From Candidatus Campylobacter infans (GTDB lineage Bacteria; Campylobacterota; Campylobacteria; Campylobacterales; Campylobacteraceae): a stretch of DNA of 12,330 nt. Shown here piece by piece: positions 1-5,243 of the stretch. The DNA is taken from NCBI GenBank assembly GCA_009827235.1, contig SPMW01000040.1, positions 1 to 12,330 on the forward strand, in the 5' to 3' direction. The stretch's first letter is position 1; each line of letters opens with the position of its first letter. A program made the translations under genes and the position numbers. Below the pieces are notes generated by a model, which saw only the letters and a program-made list of their open reading frames with translations, did not search any database and was not told the DNA's origin.

Positions 1-427
1 GGCGATTAGGGCAGGGCGGTTTGGCGCGTAGCGCGCGCAGGGCGCGTGGCTAAGAATGTGGCGGGCGCGGGGTGCTTTTAAATAATGATTGGCGGGCTGG
101 TTTGATAATGGCGTGGCGAATTTGGAGTTTTGCGCGTGGGCTAAAAGAAAATTTTAAAATTTTATTTTAGCTGAGAATTTGGCGAGTGGATTAAGAATTA
201 AATTTTAAAATTTGGTTTTGGCGGATAAAAATTTGCGTGGCGCGGGTTTGCTTAGATTTTTAAACGCGTTAATTTGCGCTGATTTAAAATTTATGGATTA
301 AAAATCGTGCTATTTTTAAATCTCTTTTAAAAGCGCAAGCCAAAAAGCACTTTATTTTAAAACCCAAGCCAAAAAAATTTGCGTAAATTTTATAAATCAA
401 AACTATAAATTTTAAATTAAGTCAAAA
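1..427. other. Intergenic region with a G/C-rich left end
   Basis: No supportable gene is seen on either strand. About the first 140 bases are rich in G on the plus strand, with many GGCG and GCGCG words, including a GCGCG-TAG-CGCGC hairpin at 24-36. The rest is AT-rich like other intergenic DNA here. An 11-nt direct repeat CAAGCCAAAAA occurs at 336-346 and 365-375. Palindromic AAATTTTAAAATTT-like words occur near 150-165 and 200-214. A minus-strand frame is open from 153 to 1 but has no ATG, GTG or TTG start. The composition shift could mark decayed or foreign DNA. Confidence 0.5.
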
Positions 428-754
428 TTAAACCACGATATTTAATTTTGGCTCTGGCTCGTTTGATTGGCCAAAATCTTTTGGGCTAAAATCATCGTTT
501 GATTGATTTTGCTCTTGCTTTTTTTTTTGTTCTTGGTTGTTTTGGGGATTTTTTTCTTGCTCGTTTTCTGGGTCGATTTGATGGCTTTGTTCTGCTGGGC
601 GTGTTTGTTCTACGCGTTTTTGCTCTTCATTTGCAGCAGCAGCGGCTAGGGCGTTTTGTATGTCAAATTTGGCCTGTAAATCGCTTTGGATATTGCTAGC
701 AGCTGGGGCTACTTGGTTTGCGTATATTGTGCTAGCTACTGGTGAGATCGCCAT
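428..754 (-). CDS. Small Gln/Glu/Asn-rich protein of unknown function
   Basis: This encodes a 108-residue protein that I do not recognise. The N-terminal ~25 residues (starting MAISPVAST) are mildly hydrophobic, followed by an Ala-rich helix-prone stretch (about residues 34-42). From ~residue 43 on it is highly charged and low in complexity (Gln, Glu, Asn, Lys), so probably disordered. There is no signal peptide, membrane helix or catalytic motif. The ATG is supported by AAAGGA (761-766) six bases upstream and by an extended -10 at 806-814. It is divergent from ccoG. An A10 run in the coding strand (plus T10 at 519-528) encodes part of a Lys stretch and is a possible slippage site. It looks like a real gene because of its promoter, ribosome site and coherent frame; its function is unknown. 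Confidence 0.65.
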   Translation of the reverse strand: MAISPVASTIYANQVAPAASNIQSDLQAKFDIQNALAAAAANEEQKRVEQTRPAEQSHQIDPENEQEKNPQNNQEQKKKQEQNQSNDDFSPKDFGQSNEPEPKLNIVV

Positions 755-805
755 TTTAAATCCTTTTTTTAAATTTTAAATTTGGCATAAAATTTTTAGC
801 CCTAA

Positions 806-814
806 ATTATAGCA
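806..814 (-). promoter_or_regulatory. Extended -10 promoter of the 428-754 gene
   Basis: On the minus strand the sequence reads TTTTGCTATAATTT: a TGC extension at 812-814 followed by TATAAT at 806-811. This fits the sigma-70 pattern of Campylobacter, which relies on an extended -10 and T-rich upstream DNA rather than a -35 box. Transcription should start near 799, leaving a leader of about 45 bases before the ATG at 754. Confidence 0.65.
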
Positions 815-912
815 AAAGTATTGATTGAAAATGCTTTATTTTTTTATTCATTTGATTTTTGTTAAAATTATACTTCTTTGGTGATAATTTTACGATAAAA
901 TTTTGATAAAAG

Positions 913-921
913 TGCTATAAT
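913..921 (+). promoter_or_regulatory. Extended -10 promoter of ccoG
   Basis: TGCTATAAT at 913-921 is a perfect extended -10, preceded by T-rich DNA with ~10-base periodicity (about 850-910). It lies 24 bases before the ccoG ATG, giving a short leader that carries the ribosome site GAAAGGA (934-940). Confidence 0.7.
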
Positions 922-945
922 TTCGCATTTTTTGAAAGGACAGCT

Positions 946-2310
946 ATGCCGACAACATATGCAAAACGCAGGTATTTCGTTTTTTCGCTAATCGCGCTAA
1001 TCACTTTTACTTTGCCTTTTATTAAAATAGGTAACAACCACTTTTTTTTATTGAGTTTTGACCATAAAAAATTAAATATTTTATGGACTAGTTTTGATAT
1101 GCAAGAATTGTATTTGATGCCGTTTTTGCTTGTTATTTTCTTTCTTAGTATATTTTTTGTAACCACGCTTGGAGGGCGCGTTTGGTGTGGCTGGTCGTGT
1201 CCGCAGACGATTTTTCGCGTGATTTATAGAGATTTGATTCAAACTAAATTATTAAAAATCCATAAAAGCATAGCAAATAAGCAAAAGCCAGTACAAGGAC
1301 AATATTTTAAAAGAGCACTTGGCGTGCTTTTGTTTGCCTGTATTGCTTTTGTTGCGGCTAGTAATTTATTATGGTATTTTGTGCCACCAGAGGATTTTTT
1401 CGTTTATTTACAAGATTTTAGCTCGCATAAGTTGCTTTTTGGCATAGTTACTGGCTTTGCGCTATTTTTGGTTTTTGATGTTACGGTTTTGGCTGAGAAT
1501 TTTTGCGTGTATGTTTGCCCGTATGCAAGAATCCAAAGCGTAATGTTTGATCACGATACAATACAAGTAATTTATGATGAAGATCGCGGTGGCATGGTAT
1601 ATAACCAAAAGCATGAAAAATTAGGCAAAAAACCACAAAGCGGCGAATGTATAGGATGCGAGGCTTGCGTGGCGATTTGTCCATCGCATATTGATATAAG
1701 GCGCGGTATGCAGCTTGAATGTATAAACTGCCTTGAATGCGCTGATGCTTGCGCTGATGTGATGAAAAGAAAAAATCAGCCAAGTTTGATTAGCTGGACC
1801 TCAGCGCATTCATTACAAACTAAACACCCGGTGCAATATTTTCGCTTTCGCACGATAGCTTATATCGTGTTTATTTCGTGCTTTGGCGTGGCTCTTGGCT
1901 TTATGAGCACTAAAAAAGAACATATGCTTTTAAATATAAATAACACCACGGAATTGTATAAGATTAAAGTAAGCGATGGCAATTTTAGCGTGCAAAATAC
2001 CTATACTTTCTTGCTTCAAAATACCGACACGCTAGTCCATGATTATTATTTTGACATAAATGATACTAGAATTGATATAGTGCGCCCAAAAAATCCTATC
2101 AAGCTAAAAGCTGGCACTAAGCAAAAAATAGTCGTGGTGCTAAGCACAAATCAATATTTAGTGCGCGATACCAAGCGCGATACTCCGCTTGATATTAAAG
2201 TGCATGCCTACGCACAAGACGAGCCAGAACGCATAAGCATAATGCGCAATGCTAGATTTATGTTCCCAAAAACCACACAAATTGACGAGGCTTTTGATAA
2301 AAATAAATAA
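946..2310 (+). CDS. ccoG: Cytochrome c oxidase accessory protein CcoG (RdxA/FixG family)
   Basis: CcoG is an inner-membrane polyferredoxin needed for assembly of cbb3-type cytochrome oxidase; in Rhodobacter it was shown to reduce Cu(II) for delivery to the oxidase. The 454-residue product has predicted membrane segments near 11-29, 57-75, 125-147, 163-183 and 303-321. It shows the family's membrane-side cysteine motifs WCGWSCP (80-86) and CVYVCP (187-192). Two ferredoxin clusters CxxCxxCxxxC lie at C235/C238/C241/C245 and C259/C262/C265/C269. The C-terminal ~120 residues form the Ig-like domain typical of FixG. Length and domain order are normal. The ATG has GAAAGGA six to twelve bases upstream and a promoter at 913-921, and the gene ends in a strong terminator, so it is transcribed alone. 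The oxidase genes themselves are not in this window. Confidence 0.95.
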   Translation: MPTTYAKRRYFVFSLIALITFTLPFIKIGNNHFFLLSFDHKKLNILWTSFDMQELYLMPFLLVIFFLSIFFVTTLGGRVWCGWSCPQTIFRVIYRDLIQTKLLKIHKSIANKQKPVQGQYFKRALGVLLFACIAFVAASNLLWYFVPPEDFFVYLQDFSSHKLLFGIVTGFALFLVFDVTVLAENFCVYVCPYARIQSVMFDHDTIQVIYDEDRGGMVYNQKHEKLGKKPQSGECIGCEACVAICPSHIDIRRGMQLECINCLECADACADVMKRKNQPSLISWTSAHSLQTKHPVQYFRFRTIAYIVFISCFGVALGFMSTKKEHMLLNINNTTELYKIKVSDGNFSVQNTYTFLLQNTDTLVHDYYFDINDTRIDIVRPKNPIKLKAGTKQKIVVVLSTNQYLVRDTKRDTPLDIKVHAYAQDEPERISIMRNARFMFPKTTQIDEAFDKNK

Positions 2311-2319
2311 TTATTAGCC

Positions 2320-2356
2320 AAACTAGCTTAAAATTTGATATTTTGAGCTAGTTTTT
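2320..2356 (+). terminator. Rho-independent terminator of ccoG
   Basis: A 15-bp stem (AAACTAGCTTAAAAT at 2320-2334 with ATTTTGAGCTAGTTT at 2340-2354, containing one G-U pair in RNA) with a 5-base loop ends in a T5 run (2352-2356). It begins 10 bases after the ccoG stop codon. Its symmetry means it may also stop minus-strand transcripts. Confidence 0.85.
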
Positions 2357-2581
2357 GATTATTAATTAAAATTTTAAACTCTCTTAACTTAGTGTAAATA
2401 TTTTTAAGAACTTAATAAAATTTATATCTTTTTATAAAACCAAAATCACCGCGCAATCAACCTTGGCTTAGTTTGGGCGTATTTTAGTTAAAGATTTATC
2501 TTGCTTAACTGCTAAAATAGAATATAAAATTTAGTCTATAAAATTCTTTGTGCAAATTAGAATAGAAATTTTAAAATTGTG
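2357..2581. other. AT-rich intergenic stretch, no gene seen
   Basis: Between the ccoG terminator and the left tRNA-Phe repeat there is no open frame with a start on either strand. There is an imperfect inverted repeat (TATTTTAG at 2480-2487 with CTAAAATA at 2512-2519) and two AATTTTAAA-type palindromic words (about 2367 and 2568). I see no good -10 box. Confidence 0.45.
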
Positions 2582-2601
2582 ATTTCGTGGTGGCCAGAGG
2601 C
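2582..2601. repeat. Left att-like repeat (tRNA-Phe 3' fragment)
   Basis: This is identical over 20 nt to 3815-3834. Bases 2588-2601 match the last 14 nt of tRNA-Phe including the encoded CCA end; 2582-2587 match the six bases beyond it. No similarity continues on either side, so it is a fragment and not a second tRNA. Confidence 0.75.
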
Positions 2602-2834
2602 GCGCAGAGATTTACAAAAAACGCAATCAAGGCAAAATCCAAGAGCTAAAAGCACAGGGCAAATGGGAGCATATAGAAATAGGCGCGTTAAGCGAAAATG
2701 ACTATATAAATAGCGTAACTGAAATTTTAAAAGCTGTTTTCTTTAAGATGATGGTAGTAGTAAGTAAAGCACATATAGGCTCAACTTACTACTACCAAGT
2801 TTTAACTTTTCATTTACTTTTCTATTTTTGCTAA
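2583..2834 (+). pseudogene. Start-less reading frame, unidentified gene fragment
   Basis: The frame is open from just after TGA at 2580-2582 to TAA at 2832-2834, about 83 codons, but begins inside the tRNA fragment and has no usable start before ATG at 2745. From 2604 the translation (AEIYKKRNQGK, then IQELKAQGKWEHIEIGAL and NDYINSVTEILKAV) has the charged, amphipathic look of real protein. After ~2735 it becomes Val/Tyr/Phe-rich and coincides with a perfect hairpin, so the coding part probably ends near there. I read it as the 5'-truncated tail of a gene disrupted at the element's edge. I cannot assign a family, and chance openness is not excluded. Confidence 0.35.
2752..2797. repeat. Perfect 14-bp inverted repeat (hairpin)
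   Basis: TGGTAGTAGTAAGT (2752-2765) and ACTTACTACTACCA (2784-2797) are perfect complements around an 18-base loop. No T-run follows on the plus strand, so it is not a typical terminator. It sits ~60 bases upstream of the -10 for the 2881-3333 gene and could be an operator, a recombinase-binding site or an RNA structure. Confidence 0.6.
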
Positions 2835-2853
2835 TTTTTCAAAGCTAAAATGG

Positions 2854-2862
2854 TGCTATAAT
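2854..2862 (+). promoter_or_regulatory. Extended -10 promoter of the 2881-3333 gene
   Basis: TGCTATAAT at 2854-2862 is identical to the ccoG extended -10 and is preceded by T-rich DNA (about 2800-2840). Transcription should start near 2869. The ATG at 2863 directly abuts the -10 and would lie upstream of the transcript start, so the in-frame ATG at 2881 is favoured. Confidence 0.6.
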
Positions 2863-2880
2863 ATGCTAAAAAGTTGGATA

Positions 2881-3333
2881 ATGAATGTAATCCAAGCAGA
2901 TACCCTATCCACAAAAGAAATTTTAAAGCTTATCAAACACTGGCTAAGTGCTGATATAGCCAGCGCAAAATCTAGCAATAACGCGCTATTTATAAAGGGC
3001 AATCCAACGCTTATAAGCTCTAAATATGCTAAAAATATAAAGGGCGTTTATATAAGCGAATATTCGCTAGCTACCCACAAAAAGCACGACTTAAAAGCTA
3101 GCGAGTATTACAAAATAGCTCTAAGCATTTGCTATGATGTAAAGCCTGCGTTTTATAAACCAAGCAATAAGCCACTACATTATAAATTCTATTATGAGCT
3201 GAGCAAGCGAGCTTATAAGGTTATTATTAAACTAAGCATAAAAGATGAAATATTTATATTAAGCGTTATGAAATCGCAATCAGCACAAAGAGAGCTAAGA
3301 AATCTAATAAAAGGGGCTTTGCTAGAGCCCTAA
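2881..3333 (+). CDS. Possible PBECR-type phage nuclease-like protein
   Basis: The gene encodes 150 residues from ATG 2881. An in-frame ATG at 2863 would give 156, but it abuts a perfect extended -10 and would be untranscribed. Neither start has a good ribosome site. There is no signal peptide or membrane helix. The middle (VYISEYSLATHKKHDLKASE) has a His-rich H-x-x-x-H pattern, followed by helix residues and then a Lys/Tyr-rich strand region ending EIFILSVMKSQ. This order resembles phage-associated BECR-fold (Barnase/EndoU/ColicinE5/RelE-like) domains often found beside Mu-like head genes. I name that family only tentatively and see no proven active site. It is the only intact gene in the tRNA-Phe remnant, and its 3' end overlaps the terminator of the convergent small RNA. 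Confidence 0.55.
   Translation: MNVIQADTLSTKEILKLIKHWLSADIASAKSSNNALFIKGNPTLISSKYAKNIKGVYISEYSLATHKKHDLKASEYYKIALSICYDVKPAFYKPSNKPLHYKFYYELSKRAYKVIIKLSIKDEIFILSVMKSQSAQRELRNLIKGALLEP
3309..3330 (-). terminator. Rho-independent terminator of the predicted small RNA
   Basis: Read on the minus strand: GGGCT (3326-3330), loop CTAGCAA, AGCCC (3314-3318), then C and TTTT (3309-3312). The 5-bp stem is short but G/C-rich. It lies inside the last codons of the convergent gene ending at 3333. Confidence 0.5.
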
Positions 3334-3393
3334 GAGCCACCCTAGCTGGCATACTAGGGCTTTAATAACATTCCTTGCAGTTAGCAACTGCAT
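3322..3393 (-). CDS. Possible 23-residue hydrophobic peptide
   Basis: Within the predicted small RNA, ATG at 3393 opens a frame ending in TAG at 3322, just inside the terminator loop. The peptide starts MQLLTARNVIKAL and ends WLLGL. It is strongly hydrophobic with two basic residues, like peptide toxins of type I toxin-antitoxin systems (for example the AapA peptides of Helicobacter). Against it: there is no clear ribosome site (only AAAG upstream) and the ATG lies in a hairpin. A second frame, from TTG at 3421 to TAA at 3362, ends NCKECY and is equally unproven. A weak -10-like TGGCATACT on the plus strand (3347-3355) could drive an antisense RNA. This is a candidate only. Confidence 0.25.
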   Translation of the reverse strand: MQLLTARNVIKALVCQLGWLLGL

Positions 3394-3431
3394 TCGCTTT
3401 AAGATGCGCTGTTAAGCTCAACCTTTGCGAA

Positions 3432-3437
3432 ATTATA
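3432..3437 (-). promoter_or_regulatory. -10 box of the predicted small RNA
   Basis: Minus-strand TTTTGTATAATTTCGC carries TATAAT at 3432-3437, with T-rich blocks spaced about 10 bases apart upstream (3440-3465). The same TATAATTTCGC word precedes tRNA-Phe in this window, which supports its use as a promoter. Confidence 0.55.
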
Positions 3438-3475
3438 CAAAAGATAAAATAAAGATAACTTAAAATTGGCTATTT

Positions 3476-3517
3476 TCATTTTTCTACCATCGCTATTTCA
3501 TTATCGCTTAAATCATA
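3476..3517 (-). pseudogene. Possible C-terminal scrap of a DNA methyltransferase
   Basis: A 13-codon minus-strand segment reads YDLSDNEIAMVEK then TGA, with a stop codon directly upstream. The pattern LY-G/D-L-S/T-x-x-E-I-x-x-VE at the extreme C-terminus is typical of type IIG-like restriction-modification methyltransferases. This suggests a gene tail left by deletion within the remnant. The segment is very short, so chance is a real alternative. Confidence 0.22.
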
Positions 3518-3535
3518 TTAGGTAGGGGCTAGGGG

Positions 3536-3573
3536 GCGGTTAAATCTCTAAAAGCTTTTAGGCGCTTTACCGC
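3536..3573. repeat. Compound palindrome
   Basis: A perfect 14-bp palindrome CTAAAAGCTTTTAG (3548-3561) is nested in an outer stem, GCGGTTAAA (3536-3544) against TTTACCGC (3566-3573), with one bulged T. The flanks are G-rich (GGGGCTAGGGGGC before, GCGCGGGG after). A second weak hairpin follows (GGGG 3596-3599, CCCC 3612-3615, then TTTT 3616-3619), which could be a plus-strand terminator. The rest of 3438-3698 holds no gene that I can see. Confidence 0.45.
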
Positions 3574-3698
3574 GTGGGTGGTTTTGATTTTGCGCGGGGC
3601 GATTTTTCAAACCCCTTTTGTATTACATACTTATAGCACAAATACTAGAATTAACAGCCCGCATTAGAAATAGTATTTTTATCACAGGTTAGAAAATT

Positions 3699-3707
3699 TG
3701 CTATAAT
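3699..3707 (+). promoter_or_regulatory. Orphan extended -10 promoter
   Basis: TGCTATAAT at 3699-3707 is the third plus-strand copy of this perfect motif, with T-rich DNA upstream (tagtattttt at 3671-3680). No gene follows. The only ATG frame (starting near 3754) has eight codons. The transcript would run toward and antisense to tRNA-Phe. It may be the promoter of a lost element gene or drive a short RNA. Confidence 0.45.
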
Positions 3708-3814
3708 ACTTCTAGCTTTTACTGCTATTTACATTAAGAAATATTTTTGTATTATGTATATGGTTATGTCAATGGATTAAGTTGCCAAATGTGATTATTT
3801 CATTATTTTAAGGC

Positions 3815-3834
3815 ATTTCGTGGTGGCCAGAGGC
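3815..3834. repeat. Right att-like repeat (within tRNA-Phe 3' end)
   Basis: This is the second exact copy of the 20-nt repeat, with 3821-3834 inside the tRNA gene and 3815-3820 just beyond its CCA end. Confidence 0.75.
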
Positions 3835-3896
3835 AGAATTGAACTGCCGACACAGGGATTTTCAGTCCCTTGCTCTACCGACTGAGCTATCTGGCC
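3821..3896 (-). tRNA. tRNA-Phe (GAA)
   Basis: The 76-nt sequence, with CCA encoded (3821-3823), folds as a standard cloverleaf. Acceptor strands are GGCCAGA and TCTGGCC, the D-arm is GCTC-AGTCGGTA-GAGC, the anticodon stem AGGGA/TCCCT encloses loop CTGAAAA, and the T-arm holds GTTCAATTC. The anticodon GAA (3861-3863) reads Phe codons. Its 3' end is the junction of the inferred integrated element but the gene is intact. It has its own -10 at 3920-3925, downstream of murD on the same strand. Confidence 0.97.
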
Positions 3897-3919
3897 GAGA
3901 ATTTAGCAAAAAGAGCGAA

Positions 3920-3925
3920 ATTATA
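3920..3925 (-). promoter_or_regulatory. -10 box of tRNA-Phe
   Basis: Minus-strand TTTTAGTATAATTTCGCTC contains TATAAT at 3920-3925, about 23 bases before the tRNA 5' end at 3896. It shares TATAATTTCGC with the small-RNA promoter at 3432-3437. Confidence 0.6.
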
Positions 3926-3965
3926 CTAAAATTTACTTAAAATAATATAAATTATTATTTTTTAA

Positions 3966-5237
3966 TTAAGAATCAGTAGTATTTTTCGCAAATAAAGCAT
4001 TTATCGCATTTTTAAATGCTTGACCGCGTTTTTCATAAGAGTTAAATTGATCTAAGCTAGCACAAGCAGGGCTTAATAGCGCGATTTGGTTTTTGTCTGT
4101 AAAATCCGCATTTATCGCCTTTACGGCAAGTTCTATGCGCTCACAAGGCAGAGCAAAAAGCGCGTGTTTGTGTGCGTATTCAATTATCTTGTGCGTGTTT
4201 GTGCCGATGGCATAGATGCGTGGGCTATGCGTGCAATTTTTAAGCGCCATAAAAACAGGGCTTAAATCCACGCCCTTATCATCGCCGCCTAGAATTATTA
4301 AAATTTGCTTATCATTGTAGCGTTTGATGGCGCAAATTGAGGCGTCAATATTTGTGGCTTTTGTATCATTTACCCAGGTTCTGCCTAAAAAATCGCTAAA
4401 TTCTTCAAGTTTATTTTCTTCGATTTTAAAAGTATTTATAAGCTCGTAATCAACGCTATCTAAAAGGATTTTTTGCAAGCTTAAAGCCATAAGCGCATCG
4501 AGCAAAAAAGGCGTTTTAAAATTTATTTTATTTAAATCAAGCCCAAAAAGAGCGCACAAGTGGCTTTCATTCTCGTAAAAATATATTTTGGCTAGTGAGT
4601 TTTTAGCAAAATTTTCATAAATTTTTGGGATTATGGCTAGGGTGCCTTCTTTCATCATTGATAGTGGTTTGAGCTTGTCATTTTGGTATTTTTGAAAATC
4701 TCCATGCCAGCTAAGATGATCTGGCGTAATAGGCAAAAGAGCGTAAATATCGGGGCTTGCGTGCTTTGTGTAATGTAAGGTAAAAGAGCTAGTTTCAAGT
4801 ATCCAAATCTTTGCGTTTGGGTTTAAATCGGCTAGTGGTATGCCGATATTGCCACCCATAACGGCACCATTTTTGGCTAATAAATGCTCGCACATTTGCG
4901 TGGTTGTGGTTTTGCCGTTTGTGCCACTTATCCAAATGGAGCTTGGCGCGCAAATTTTATTGCCAAAAGGATAAAATTTATTAGAAAAATCGCTTAAAAA
5001 ATAATCATACTCGCTGATTAAATGCTTTGCGCTTTTGATTAGCTCGTGGTTTGGGGCAAAACCAGGGCTTGGGATTTCAAGCTCGCTTTCATCTGCATTA
5101 AAATCACCAACTGGCAATAATTTATTGCCGTATTCATCGTTGCTTGCTTGTTTAAAATTATCATCATAAATGCACCAAGATCCGCTTTTTGCGATAGCTT
5201 TTGTGGTTTTGGCATAGCCAAATAATGATTTTTTCAA
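3966..5237 (-). CDS. murD: UDP-N-acetylmuramoyl-L-alanine--D-glutamate ligase
   Basis: MurD is the cytoplasmic ATP-dependent ligase that adds D-glutamate to UDP-MurNAc-L-Ala in peptidoglycan synthesis. The 423-residue product has the N-terminal nucleotide-sugar domain with SPG (57-59), then the ATP-binding loop GTNGKTT (105-111). The central-domain motif ITPDHLSWHGD lies at 170-180 with K188 as the likely carbamylated lysine. NDTKATN (290-296) and GGDDKG (317-322) follow, and the C-terminal domain ends SPACASLDQF. The start is TTG at 5235-5237. It is chosen because AAGGA lies six bases upstream (5244-5248), the sequence MKKSLFGYAKT is a normal N-terminus, and no ATG is near. It follows mraY by 13 bases and is surely co-transcribed with it. 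Confidence 0.95.
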   Translation of the reverse strand: MKKSLFGYAKTTKAIAKSGSWCIYDDNFKQASNDEYGNKLLPVGDFNADESELEIPSPGFAPNHELIKSAKHLISEYDYFLSDFSNKFYPFGNKICAPSSIWISGTNGKTTTTQMCEHLLAKNGAVMGGNIGIPLADLNPNAKIWILETSSFTLHYTKHASPDIYALLPITPDHLSWHGDFQKYQNDKLKPLSMMKEGTLAIIPKIYENFAKNSLAKIYFYENESHLCALFGLDLNKINFKTPFLLDALMALSLQKILLDSVDYELINTFKIEENKLEEFSDFLGRTWVNDTKATNIDASICAIKRYNDKQILIILGGDDKGVDLSPVFMALKNCTHSPRIYAIGTNTHKIIEYAHKHALFALPCERIELAVKAINADFTDKNQIALLSPACASLDQFNSYEKRGQAFKNAINALFAKNTTDS

Positions 5238-5243
5238 AATTTA

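Larger units (their letters stand above)
3309..3425 (-). ncRNA. Predicted structured small RNA, ~117 nt
   Basis: On the minus strand a TATAAT box (3432-3437) with T-rich upstream DNA predicts a start near 3425, and a G/C-rich hairpin with TTTT (3309-3330) predicts an end. The body is rich in hairpins. TGCAGTT-GCT-AACTGCA (3376-3392) is a perfect 7-bp stem with a 3-base loop. CCCTAG and CTAGGG (3340-3345, 3354-3359) form a 6-bp stem, and AGCCCTA at the 3' end can pair instead with the upstream TAGGGCT, so folds may alternate. It could be a regulatory RNA or the mRNA of a tiny peptide (3322-3393). It lies inside the tRNA-Phe remnant, convergent with the 2881-3333 gene. No expression evidence is available here. 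Confidence 0.45.
2582..3834. mobile_element. Remnant of an element integrated at the tRNA-Phe 3' end
   Basis: Exact 20-nt direct repeats (ATTTCGTGGTGGCCAGAGGC) lie at 2582-2601 and 3815-3834. The right copy is the 3' end of the intact minus-strand tRNA-Phe plus 6 flanking bases; the left copy is an isolated tRNA end. Tyrosine recombinases commonly use tRNA 3' ends as attachment sites and leave this arrangement: an intact tRNA on one side and a fragment on the other. The ~1.2 kb between them holds a truncated frame (2583-2834), one intact small gene (2881-3333), a predicted small RNA (3309-3425) and other fragments, but no integrase. I infer a decayed island or a minimal satellite mobilised in trans. 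Misplaced recombination between tRNA-like sequences is the alternative. Confidence 0.6.

Noticed and set aside
1..153. Open minus-strand frame of about 50 codons at the left edge
   Set aside because: It has no ATG, GTG or TTG, starts right after a stop codon at 154-156 and has a composition-driven sequence; it may be open by chance in G/C-rich DNA.
915..1166. Minus-strand frame opposite the ccoG start
   Set aside because: It is antisense to a certain gene, overlaps its promoter and has no ribosome site.
3340..3366. Plus-strand terminator for the 2881-3333 gene
   Set aside because: The CCCTAG/CTAGGG hairpin is followed only by CTTTAATAA, a poor T-run. The same bases are better explained as part of the minus-strand small RNA.
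3754..3780. Eight-codon frame with four ATGs downstream of the orphan promoter
   Set aside because: It is too short, with no ribosome site and no coding signal.
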